From Flavobacterium aquidurense (GTDB lineage: Bacteria > Bacteroidota > Bacteroidia > Flavobacteriales > Flavobacteriaceae), in the NCBI GenBank assembly GCA_900107365.1, contig FNPS01000010.1, positions 1 through 64,000 on the forward strand: a stretch of DNA of 64,000 nt, read 5' to 3'. Positions 25,971 through 33,315 of this stretch are shown here, piece after piece. A program made the position numbers and the translations under genes. Position 1 is the stretch's first letter, and the number at the start of each line of letters is the position of its first letter. The notes under the pieces were generated by a model that did not search any database, was not told the origin of the DNA, and worked only from the letters and a program-made list of their open reading frames with translations.

Positions 25971-26002
25971 AACTTTTGACTTTATGACTTTAGACTTTCA
26001 GA
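25971..26002. repeat. Upstream copy of the AACTTTTGACTTTATGACTT repeat
   Basis: 21-bp exact match to 25587-25607 in direct orientation, extended by TAGACTTTCAGACT. It lies between the S23-like start and sufC. Confidence 0.7.
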
Positions 26003-26007
26003 CTGTA

Positions 26008-26754
26008 TTAATTCTCCGCTTTAATCCAGTCGTATCCTTTTTCTTCCAATTCGTAAGCCAGTTCTTTTCCGCCAGATTTTACGATTCTTCCGTTGTATAG
26101 AACGTGAACGAAATCCGGAACGATATAATCTAACAAACGTTGGTAGTGCGTGATAACTATAATTGCGTTTTTCTCGCTTTTTAATTTGTTAACTCCGTTA
26201 GCTACAATTCTTAAAGCGTCGATATCAAGACCAGAATCAGTTTCGTCAAGGATAGCTAATTTTGGTTCTAACATTGCCATTTGAAAAATCTCGTTTCTTT
26301 TTTTCTCTCCTCCAGAAAAACCTTCGTTTAAAGAACGAGATAAAAATTTACGATCGATTTCTAATAATTCTGATTTCTCACGAATTACTTTTAGCATTTC
26401 GTTAGCCGGCATTTCGGCCTGACCATTTGCTTTACGAGTTTCGTTGATTGCAGTTTTCATAAAGTTAGTTACACTAACTCCAGGAATTTCTACAGGATAT
26501 TGAAACGAAAGGAAAACTCCTTTGTGTGCTCTTTCTTCTGGAGCAAGATCAGCAAGATCTTCTCCGTCAAGGAAAACTTGTCCGTCAGTAACTTCGTAGT
26601 TTTCGTTTCCTGCGATAACGGCAGAAAGTGTACTTTTTCCAGAACCGTTTGGTCCCATGATAGCGTGTACTTCGCCAGCTTTAACTTCTATATTAATTCC
26701 TTTAAGGATTTCTTTATCACCAATTCCGGCGTGAAGGTTTTTTATTGATAACAT
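26008..26754 (-). CDS. sufC: Fe-S cluster assembly ATPase SufC
   Basis: 248 aa ABC-type ATPase of the SufBCD complex. Walker A GPNGSGKST is at about 35-43, the signature is LNEGFSGGEKKR, Walker B is LAILDETDSGLD with the SufC-typical ETDSGLD, and the H-loop is VITHYQR. It is cytosolic and without transmembrane partners. It follows the oxidoreductase gene by 13 nt. Confidence 0.97.
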   Translation of the reverse strand: MLSIKNLHAGIGDKEILKGINIEVKAGEVHAIMGPNGSGKSTLSAVIAGNENYEVTDGQVFLDGEDLADLAPEERAHKGVFLSFQYPVEIPGVSVTNFMKTAINETRKANGQAEMPANEMLKVIREKSELLEIDRKFLSRSLNEGFSGGEKKRNEIFQMAMLEPKLAILDETDSGLDIDALRIVANGVNKLKSEKNAIIVITHYQRLLDYIVPDFVHVLYNGRIVKSGGKELAYELEEKGYDWIKAEN

Positions 26755-26767
26755 TGTTTTTTTATTT

Positions 26768-27256
26768 TTATATAAATGTCAATTCTATTTTTGTTGTTTG
26801 GTTTAGGATGTTGGCATTAAAATGCGCATGTCCTAAATATTCCATGCCTAAATAATCGGCTGTTTTTTTGAACGGAATGTAAAAACTCTCTTCAATTTCG
26901 TTGTCATGTGAATTTGATATCACACCAATTTTCTTTCCTCTAAGCTTTCGTCCGGTTTCTTTTTCAATTCGGATTAAATCTGAAAAGCGATCAAAGAAAA
27001 CCTTCATAATTCCACTCATATTATACCAATAGATGGGCGTTGCAAAAATTAAAGTGTCGTACTCTTCGAGTATTCTTCTTATTAAAGGCAGAAAATCATC
27101 TTCTCTGTTTTTGCTTTCGTAATCATAATGAGAAATATTATAATCACTTAAGTCAATCACATCAATTCCCGATTCTTTTGCAATTTCATCGACAATTTTT
27201 GTTGTGTTTCCGTTTTTTCTGGCTGAACCTAAAATGATGACTTTTTTGCTTTCCAT
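26768..27256 (-). CDS. Flavodoxin-fold NAD(P)H-dependent oxidoreductase
   Basis: 162 aa. A flavodoxin/FMN-reductase fold: the FMN phosphate loop is GSARKNGNTTKI at about 10-21, and the second loop is ATPIYWYNMSGIMKVFFDRF at about 73-92. It belongs to the NADPH-dependent FMN reductase/iron-sulfur flavoprotein-like group but lacks the Cys motif of Isf. It sits between sufB (7 nt) and sufC (13 nt), clearly co-transcribed. Supplying electrons or FMNH2 to the SufBCD scaffold would make sense but is inference. Confidence 0.85.
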   Translation of the reverse strand: MESKKVIILGSARKNGNTTKIVDEIAKESGIDVIDLSDYNISHYDYESKNREDDFLPLIRRILEEYDTLIFATPIYWYNMSGIMKVFFDRFSDLIRIEKETGRKLRGKKIGVISNSHDNEIEESFYIPFKKTADYLGMEYLGHAHFNANILNQTTKIELTFI

Positions 27257-27263
27257 CTTTCAA

Positions 27264-28712
27264 TTATCCAACAGATCCTTCTAAAGAAATCTCTAATAAT
27301 TTTTGAGCTTCAACAGCAAATTCCATTGGCAGTTTGTTCAATACATCTTTACTGAAACCGTTTACAATTAAGGCAATCGCTTTTTCAGTTGGGATACCTC
27401 TTTGGTTACAGTAGAAAACCTGATCTTCTCCAATTTTACTTGTAGTTGCTTCGTGCTCAATTTTAGCCGATGGATTTTTACTTTCGATATAAGGGAAAGT
27501 ATGCGCTCCACAATTGTTACCCATTAATAAAGAATCACATTGCGAAAAGTTTCTTGCATTATCTGCTCTCGCACTAATTTGCACTAATCCACGGTAACTG
27601 TTTTGTGATTTACCAGCCGAAATACCTTTAGAAATAATAGTCGATTTAGTGTTTTTTCCTAAATGAATCATTTTAGTTCCGGTATCTGCTTGTTGGTAAT
27701 TATTGGTAACGGCAATAGAATAAAATTCTCCAACCGAATTATCTCCTTTTAATACACAAGAAGGATATTTCCAGGTTACAGCAGAACCTGTTTCAACTTG
27801 TGTCCATGAAATTTTAGCGTTTGTTTCGCATAAACCTCTTTTGGTTACGAAGTTATAAACTCCACCTTTTCCTTCTTTGTTTCCAGGAAACCAGTTTTGA
27901 ACAGTAGAATATTTAATTTCAGCATCATCCAAAGCGATTAATTCAACCACCGCAGCGTGCAATTGATTTTCGTCACGACTTGGAGCAGTACAACCTTCAA
28001 GGTAAGATACGTAGCTTCCAGCGTCTGCAATAACAAGTGTTCTTTCGAATTGTCCTGTTCCTGCCTGATTGATTCTAAAATATGTTGAAAGTTCCATGGG
28101 ACAACGAACGCCTTTTGGAATATAACAGAAACTTCCGTCAGAGAAAACTGCTGAGTTTAATGCTGCATAGAAGTTGTCTTTTTGAGGTACAACGCTTCCT
28201 AAATATTTACGAACTAATTCCGGATGTTCTTTGATAGCTTCAGAAATCGGGCAGAAAATAATTCCTTTTTCTCCTAATGTTTTCTTGAAAGTAGTAGCCA
28301 CAGAAACAGAATCGACCACAATGTCCATAGCGACATTGTTCATCATTTTTTGTTCGTCAACAGAGATTCCTAACTTTTTGTACATTTCTAAAAGTTCCGG
28401 ATCTACATCATCCAAAGTTTTGTTTGGATCTACTTGTTTTGGAGCTGAATAATAGGAAATTGCCTGAAAGTCTGGTTTTACGTAATGAACATTTGCCCAT
28501 TCCGGCTCAATCATTTCTTTCCAGGCACGAAAAGCCTCGATGCGCCAATCGGTCATCCATTCCGGTTCTTCTTTTTTAAGAGAAATAGCTCTTACGATAT
28601 CTTCGTTTAAGCCAATAGGAAACGTCTCAGATTCTATATCAGTATAAAATCCGTATTCGTATTCTTTAGTTTCGAGTTCGATTTTTAAATCGTCTTCTGT
28701 GTATTTGCTCAT
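27264..28712 (-). CDS. sufB: Fe-S cluster assembly protein SufB
   Basis: 482 aa from ATG 28712 (MSKYTEDDLKIE). A TTG eight codons upstream is in frame but less likely. SufB is the main scaffold on which clusters form. Conserved blocks are FCYIPKGVRCPMELSTYFRI, the Cys-containing LEGCTAPSRDENQLHAAVVEL, and near the C-terminus SKIGEDQVFYCNQRGI with EHEATTS before it. Normal length. It is upstream of the oxidoreductase gene and sufC in one operon. Confidence 0.97.
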   Translation of the reverse strand: MSKYTEDDLKIELETKEYEYGFYTDIESETFPIGLNEDIVRAISLKKEEPEWMTDWRIEAFRAWKEMIEPEWANVHYVKPDFQAISYYSAPKQVDPNKTLDDVDPELLEMYKKLGISVDEQKMMNNVAMDIVVDSVSVATTFKKTLGEKGIIFCPISEAIKEHPELVRKYLGSVVPQKDNFYAALNSAVFSDGSFCYIPKGVRCPMELSTYFRINQAGTGQFERTLVIADAGSYVSYLEGCTAPSRDENQLHAAVVELIALDDAEIKYSTVQNWFPGNKEGKGGVYNFVTKRGLCETNAKISWTQVETGSAVTWKYPSCVLKGDNSVGEFYSIAVTNNYQQADTGTKMIHLGKNTKSTIISKGISAGKSQNSYRGLVQISARADNARNFSQCDSLLMGNNCGAHTFPYIESKNPSAKIEHEATTSKIGEDQVFYCNQRGIPTEKAIALIVNGFSKDVLNKLPMEFAVEAQKLLEISLEGSVG

Positions 28713-28806
28713 TGTTTTTTTATTGAAAGATTTCAAAATTGAGGGATTTAAATAAAACCACTTCTGTAATTTTTAAATCTTTAAATTTTGCAATCATTTA
28801 ATTATT

Positions 28807-29136
28807 TTAAAGAGAGAATGATTCTCCACAACCACAAGTTCTGCTTGCATTTGGATTATTGAATACAAATCCTTTTCCGTTTAGCCCTCCTGAAAATTCC
28901 AGAATTGTTCCGGCTAAATATAGAAATGATTTTTTCTCAACTGCAATTGTTATGTCATTGTCTACAAATATTTTATCGTCTTCGCCTTTGGTTTTGTCAA
29001 ATTTTAAATCATATGACAAACCAGAGCATCCGCCACTTTTCACACCTACACGTACGTAGTCATGTGCGGCATCAAAACCATCATCACTCATCAAGTCGAT
29101 GATTTTCTTTTTGGCTGTATCAGAAACTTTTATCAT
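28807..29136 (-). CDS. HesB/IscA-family iron-sulfur assembly protein (ErpA/SufA-like)
   Basis: 109 aa A-type carrier. The three conserved Cys are present: GGCSGLSYDLKF (about 37-48) and CGCGESF at the C-terminus. It probably receives or transfers clusters from the SUF scaffold. It is the first gene of the SUF operon, with a TATCTTTG promoter box about 109 nt upstream and a 94-nt gap before sufB. Whether it is best called sufA, iscA or erpA cannot be decided from sequence. Confidence 0.92.
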   Translation of the reverse strand: MIKVSDTAKKKIIDLMSDDGFDAAHDYVRVGVKSGGCSGLSYDLKFDKTKGEDDKIFVDNDITIAVEKKSFLYLAGTILEFSGGLNGKGFVFNNPNASRTCGCGESFSL

Positions 29137-29244
29137 TGTTTATGGTATTTGTTTTTTCTTTCATTTTTAATTTGCAATTAAAATAGTAATGAAATTATTA
29201 CATTTTTAAAGTGCTGTGTTTCAATGTTCAAATGAAATTGTCTG

Positions 29245-29276
29245 CAAAGATACGACTTAAAAACCTTTTTCCATAA
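29245..29276 (-). promoter_or_regulatory. Predicted promoter of the iscA-sufB-sufC-sufD operon
   Basis: TATCTTTG (29245-29252, minus) is an exact TAnnTTTG box. TTATGG (29271-29276) lies about 18 nt upstream as a weak -33. It predicts a leader of about 100 nt. Confidence 0.6.
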
Positions 29277-29470
29277 CGCTTCACATTATTATAACAAATG
29301 TTAAAATAGATAGAAGTTATTTTGTTTTATAAAATTCTATTTTAGGGTAAACAAAATTCATTTTTTTCGGAATTTAAAAGAAAAGGCACATTTTATTTTT
29401 AAATACATAATAATATGTCATTTAAGTTAAAATACCGTATTTATACTCGCTGTACCTAGTGAATTAGTAT

Positions 29471-29478
29471 TATTTTTG
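29471..29478 (+). promoter_or_regulatory. Predicted -7 box of the coiled-coil gene
   Basis: TATTTTTG matches TAnnTTTG 19 nt upstream of the ATG at 29498. No clear -33 element. Confidence 0.45.
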
Positions 29479-29497
29479 CACAAAATTATGGGTAATT

Positions 29498-30427
29498 ATG
29501 AAAAAACATTACAAAAATGGGTTGGTAAAAACACTTTTTGCAGTATTATTTGTTTTTGGATTAGGTGCTACATTTTATATTTTTAGTAAGGAGTCAGATC
29601 TTAACTTTGATTTGTCTAAAGATATAACAGATAAAAAACAAAATACAGTAATATTAAGTGAGATTGAACTTGCTCAAAAAGACATACTAGATTCTTTAAA
29701 TACTTTAAAACTGGCTTATGATGTTGCCCTTTTAGAAAAAACATCATTATCGCAGCAGTTAGAAATTGAGAAAAAGAATGTTGAAAATTTGATGGAAATC
29801 ATCAAAGTATCAAAGAATCCTTCGTCGCAACAAATTGGGCTATACAGAATACAACTTTCTGACTTAAAAAATTCATTAAATTCCAATGTACTGGAAGTTA
29901 AAAAACTTAAATCTCAAAATAAGAATTTATTGACTGAAATTGAGAGTCAGAATGTGGTTATGTATCAGCAAAAAGCCGAAAATGATACATTAGTTTCTAA
30001 GCAAAAAAAATTAGAATCAACTTTAAAAGATGCTTCAAAATTAGCCATGAATAATTTTAAGGTTGTGGCACTTCGCGAGAAAAAATCTGGAAAAGAACTA
30101 GAAACTGATAAAGCTAAAAACGCTCAGAAACTTAGAATAAGTTTTACAATTAATGGAAATTCGATTGCAAAAACCGGAAAAAGAGTTTTTTACATTCAGG
30201 TTTTGGATCAAAAAAACAAAGTTTTAGGTGAAGATAAATTGATTGAATTTGGAAATGATAAAGCTTTGGTTTACAGTTTTATTGTGGCAGTTGATTTTCA
30301 GGGAAAACCTGCAAATGTTTATGGAGTTTTGAATTCTGAAGAAGGTAACTTTCCAAAGGGAACTTATTTTGTTAATTTTTTCGACAAACAAGAAATTTTT
30401 GGAAGCGCTTCGATCACACTGGATTAA
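29498..30427 (+). CDS. Membrane-anchored coiled-coil protein of unknown function
   Basis: 309 aa. One N-terminal transmembrane segment (TLFAVLFVFGLGATFYIF, about 12-30) with a short cytoplasmic start. A long coiled coil covers about 50-190 (repeated Leu/Lys/Glu/Gln heptads such as SLSQQLEIEKKNVENLMEII). The C-terminal beta domain (about 205-309) contains LRISFTINGNSIAKTGKRVF and GTYFVNFFDKQEIFG. The C-terminal domain is probably periplasmic. No enzymatic motif. It is transcribed away from the SUF operon, with its own -7 box. Confidence 0.72.
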   Translation: MKKHYKNGLVKTLFAVLFVFGLGATFYIFSKESDLNFDLSKDITDKKQNTVILSEIELAQKDILDSLNTLKLAYDVALLEKTSLSQQLEIEKKNVENLMEIIKVSKNPSSQQIGLYRIQLSDLKNSLNSNVLEVKKLKSQNKNLLTEIESQNVVMYQQKAENDTLVSKQKKLESTLKDASKLAMNNFKVVALREKKSGKELETDKAKNAQKLRISFTINGNSIAKTGKRVFYIQVLDQKNKVLGEDKLIEFGNDKALVYSFIVAVDFQGKPANVYGVLNSEEGNFPKGTYFVNFFDKQEIFGSASITLD

Positions 30428-30482
30428 ATTCTTCTAAAAGATTTTTAAATGGAAATTTCTAGCATAAGGAAATTGTATTTCC

Positions 30483-30490
30483 TAGATTTG
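30483..30490 (+). promoter_or_regulatory. Predicted -7 box of the MBL-fold gene
   Basis: TAGATTTG matches TAnnTTTG 24 nt before the ATG at 30515. Confidence 0.45.
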
Positions 30491-30514
30491 TTTTCCTATT
30501 AGAAATTTATTCTC

Positions 30515-31372
30515 ATGAAACTTTACCCAATAGAATCCGGAAATTTTAAATTAGATGGAGGCGCTATGTTTGGTGTCGTTCCTAAAACAATTTGGAACAA
30601 AACTAATCCTGCAGACGCAAACAATTTAATTGATATTGCAGCGCGTTGTCTGCTAATAGAAGATCAAAATCGCCTGATTTTGATTGATACCGGAATGGGC
30701 GATAAACAATCGGAGAAATTTTTTGGTTATTATTCGCTTTGGGGATCACATTCTATCGATAAATCATTGGCAAAATATGGTTTTCACCGGGATGATATTA
30801 CAGATGTTTTTATGACGCATTTGCACTTTGATCATTGCGGAGGAAGTGTACAATGGAATGCGGATAAAACCGGATATGAACCCGCATTTAAAAACGCTAA
30901 ATATTGGACCAATGAAAATCATTGGGAATGGGCAACGAAACCAAATCCGAGAGAAAAAGCTTCTTTTTTATCAGAGAATATTTTGCCAATGCAAGAAAGC
31001 GGACAACTGAATTTTATTAAACGTCCTGAAGCTGATTTTGGCTTTTCTGAAGAAATGAATTTCGGAATTTATTATGTTGATGGTCATACCGAGAAGCAAA
31101 TGATTCCGCATATTCAATATAAAGATAAAATGATAGTATTTTGTGCTGATTTATTGGCTACAGCCGGACATATTCCGCTACCTTATGTAATGGGTTATGA
31201 TACCCGGCCATTATTAACTATGCCTGAAAAAGCAAAGTTACTAAATGCTGCAGCTGATAAAAATTATTATTTGTTCTTAGAACACGATGCTCATAATCAA
31301 ATTATAACAGTTGAACATACTGAAAAAGGAGTACGTTTAAAAGAGGTTTTAACTTGTGAAGAGGTGCTTTAA
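30515..31372 (+). CDS. MBL-fold metallo-hydrolase
   Basis: 285 aa. The zinc motif THLHFDHCGG (HxHxDH) is at about residues 105-114. Further ligands are in YYVDGHTEKQM (His about 194), FCADLLATAGH (Asp) and FLEHDAHNQI near the C-terminus. It resembles AHL-lactonase/AttM-like and general MBL hydrolases; substrates range from lactones to glyoxalase products, and none can be chosen here. No signal peptide, so cytosolic. Its stop codon overlaps that of the convergent DUF481 gene (shared TTAA). Confidence 0.87.
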   Translation: MKLYPIESGNFKLDGGAMFGVVPKTIWNKTNPADANNLIDIAARCLLIEDQNRLILIDTGMGDKQSEKFFGYYSLWGSHSIDKSLAKYGFHRDDITDVFMTHLHFDHCGGSVQWNADKTGYEPAFKNAKYWTNENHWEWATKPNPREKASFLSENILPMQESGQLNFIKRPEADFGFSEEMNFGIYYVDGHTEKQMIPHIQYKDKMIVFCADLLATAGHIPLPYVMGYDTRPLLTMPEKAKLLNAAADKNYYLFLEHDAHNQIITVEHTEKGVRLKEVLTCEEVL

Positions 31373-32457
31373 TCTAATTTCCACCCAAAGGTTGTCTGAA
31401 ATACATAATCGTCTTTAGCGGCGCCATTTTTTGGTTTATTGTCGTAATTGTAAACAAATGAAAGCTTGATGAAGAAATCGAGTGGCAGATCATATTTTGT
31501 ATCCAGGTTAAAATCGGTACGGACCCTTTTGCTTTCTGTAATACTAGGAAAAACATTAACTTTTGACTGAATGCTAAAATCGCCAATATCATAAAGATTA
31601 AAGTCAGTTCCCAGATAAAGTTCTAAACTTTTATAAGCCTCGCTAGAGTTAAAATAACGTTCGTGATTAAATGATAAGCCGGTCGCAACACCCCAATATT
31701 TTTTGTTGTCGCGTAGTATATATTTTCCGTAACCCGCTTTTGAAAGTATTCGAAGCTGAATATCTTGTTCTGTATTAGATAAAGTAGTCACTGATAATGG
31801 AATGAAAAAATCCTTGGGAAGTAAGTGTACGTAACTTAAATCTGTGTCAATTCTTCGAATGGGCTCGCTATTATCCTGAATAGACTGAATTTGTTTATAC
31901 ATTCCGGTGGCAAACCATCTTTTTGCCGTGTAGCCTAAGTTTACATTTATTGTTAATTGCTGTAGATTCTCGGCTTTAGTCAATTTTATTCCAACATCAA
32001 AACTGGCATCGAGTCGGTCCCAAAAACTATCATCGACGGGTTTTATATAGACGATATCTCTCAAGTTGACTTCGGTTGTAATTTGTGTTTCGACATTTTT
32101 AATTTCGCATTTATTGGGTGTTTTGCTTTTGGACAAAATTCCGTTTACTAAAACCCCGGACGTTAAATTTATAATGTGAGTTCTGCTTGAAGAAATAAAT
32201 TTTACCTCTTTCCATTCCAGTTTAAAATCAGATTTACTGTAGTCGGTCTCAATCTGTAAAACTCCTTTATTCATTGATTTTATTTTTCCAATGATAACAT
32301 CGTTGTTTTTCAGGACTAAAGTATCGGTCCATTGTTCATGAATTATTTTTAATTCTTTGATTTTAACATCATTATTTTTCAATACCAAAGTATCGGCGGT
32401 TTGGCCGCTCATTCTGAAAAAAAATAAAATGAAAAAGAAAAGAATAATTTTGTTCAT
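31369..32457 (-). CDS. DUF481 outer-membrane protein
   Basis: 362 aa. The signal peptide ends RMSGQ. Residues about 21-60 contain a near-exact repeat of DTLVLKNNDV (21-30 and 45-54). The next part, IGKIKSMNKGVLQIETDYS, is the SM-like/DUF5666-type strand set often seen before DUF481. The C-terminal half (about 140-362) is the beta-rich DUF481 barrel ending YVFQTTFGWKLD. It is probably an outer-membrane protein of unknown function. It converges on and shares stop-codon bases with the MBL gene. Confidence 0.82.
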   Translation of the reverse strand: MNKIILFFFILFFFRMSGQTADTLVLKNNDVKIKELKIIHEQWTDTLVLKNNDVIIGKIKSMNKGVLQIETDYSKSDFKLEWKEVKFISSSRTHIINLTSGVLVNGILSKSKTPNKCEIKNVETQITTEVNLRDIVYIKPVDDSFWDRLDASFDVGIKLTKAENLQQLTINVNLGYTAKRWFATGMYKQIQSIQDNSEPIRRIDTDLSYVHLLPKDFFIPLSVTTLSNTEQDIQLRILSKAGYGKYILRDNKKYWGVATGLSFNHERYFNSSEAYKSLELYLGTDFNLYDIGDFSIQSKVNVFPSITESKRVRTDFNLDTKYDLPLDFFIKLSFVYNYDNKPKNGAAKDDYVFQTTFGWKLD

Positions 32458-32534
32458 ATGCTGTGTTTAGTTTGTTGGTTATCAGCTTATAAAACTAAGT
32501 TAAGGATAATATTTTACAAAAAGGATATTCATGA

Positions 32535-32574
32535 AAAAATCCCATTTTCATTTAATTGAAAATGGGATTTTTTG
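32535..32574 (-). terminator. Terminator of the LRR-lipoprotein operon
   Basis: Stem AAAATCCCATTTTCA / TGAAAATGGGATTTT with a short loop. On the minus strand it ends in a T run, 29 nt beyond the stop at 32603. Confidence 0.8.
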
Positions 32575-32602
32575 TATTATAACTACATTATGCTTTAAAA
32601 CA

Positions 32603-33313
32603 TTAATTGGTTTTAAACTTCCAGATTTGACCAATTGTTTCTCCACCTTTATTGTCTCTTACAACAACTCTCCAAAAATATTGTTTTGTAGGTTCAACCA
32701 CAACAGTAGCAGAAAGTGTAGCTATGTTGTCGCTTACTTTTACAGTTGGCGGATTAGCTGTTCCAAAATAAACATCATAAGAGAGAATATCTGCAGTGTC
32801 AACATCAGAAGCAGTCCAGCCTAAAGTTGCGCTTGTTCCGGTTAAGACACTGTTTATAACTGGCTGCGTTAAAGCCGGAGCAAATGGCAAGTGATTGACC
32901 ACAGCAACACCAGCAGTATAAAATTTATAGGTTGCTGTATAAGCACTTGCTAACCCTTTAGCATCTGTTGCTTTTACTCTCCAGTAATAAGCTGTATTTT
33001 TATCTAAAGTGGCTGTATGTGTAAGGTTTGATGTAGCATCAAGAGTGGATACAATTTGAGTAAAACCATTGTCTTTTGCTATCTGAATCTGATAAACAAC
33101 GGCATCTTTTTCAGTATCACTTGATTGATTCCATTGAAAAACAACAGTATTGTCTAAACACAATTTGTTGTCCACCGGACTTGCTAATGCAGGTACTGTT
33201 GGTGCAGTATTTACAGGTACCGGTACAGGTGTAGGTTCCGGATCATCTCCGCCGCCACTGCCGCAAGCTGTAAATATTAATGTGATGATTGATAGGTATA
33301 TAAAATTCTTCAT
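32603..33313 (-). CDS. Lipoprotein with two fibronectin type III-like domains
   Basis: 236 aa. The lipobox is IFTAC (Cys17), followed by GSGGGDDPEPTPVPVPV, the flexible linker typical of surface lipoproteins. Two FN3-like domains follow, about 40-130 (AYYWRVKATDAKGLAS) and about 140-236 (QYFWRVVVRDNKGGET). The two share the order P-x-L-x-P-V ... W ... D ... YFWRVxxxDxKGG. It begins 2 nt after the stop of the giant LRR gene, so it is co-translated with it and may hold or present it at the cell surface (inference). It ends into the terminator at 32535. Confidence 0.85.
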   Translation of the reverse strand: MKNFIYLSIITLIFTACGSGGGDDPEPTPVPVPVNTAPTVPALASPVDNKLCLDNTVVFQWNQSSDTEKDAVVYQIQIAKDNGFTQIVSTLDATSNLTHTATLDKNTAYYWRVKATDAKGLASAYTATYKFYTAGVAVVNHLPFAPALTQPVINSVLTGTSATLGWTASDVDTADILSYDVYFGTANPPTVKVSDNIATLSATVVVEPTKQYFWRVVVRDNKGGETIGQIWKFKTN

Positions 33314-33315
33314 CT

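Larger units (their letters stand above)
29137..29497. promoter_or_regulatory. Divergent intergenic region of the SUF operon
   Basis: 361 nt, very AT-rich, with no coding potential seen. It holds the minus-strand promoter box TATCTTTG (29245-29252) for iscA-sufB and a plus-strand TATTTTTG (29471-29478) for the coiled-coil gene. I see no IscR- or Fur-like operator that I could defend. Confidence 0.55.

Noticed and set aside
25967..25972. TTG start for the S23-like protein.
   Set aside because: It lies in the flanking direct repeat; the ATG at 25966 fits the family start.
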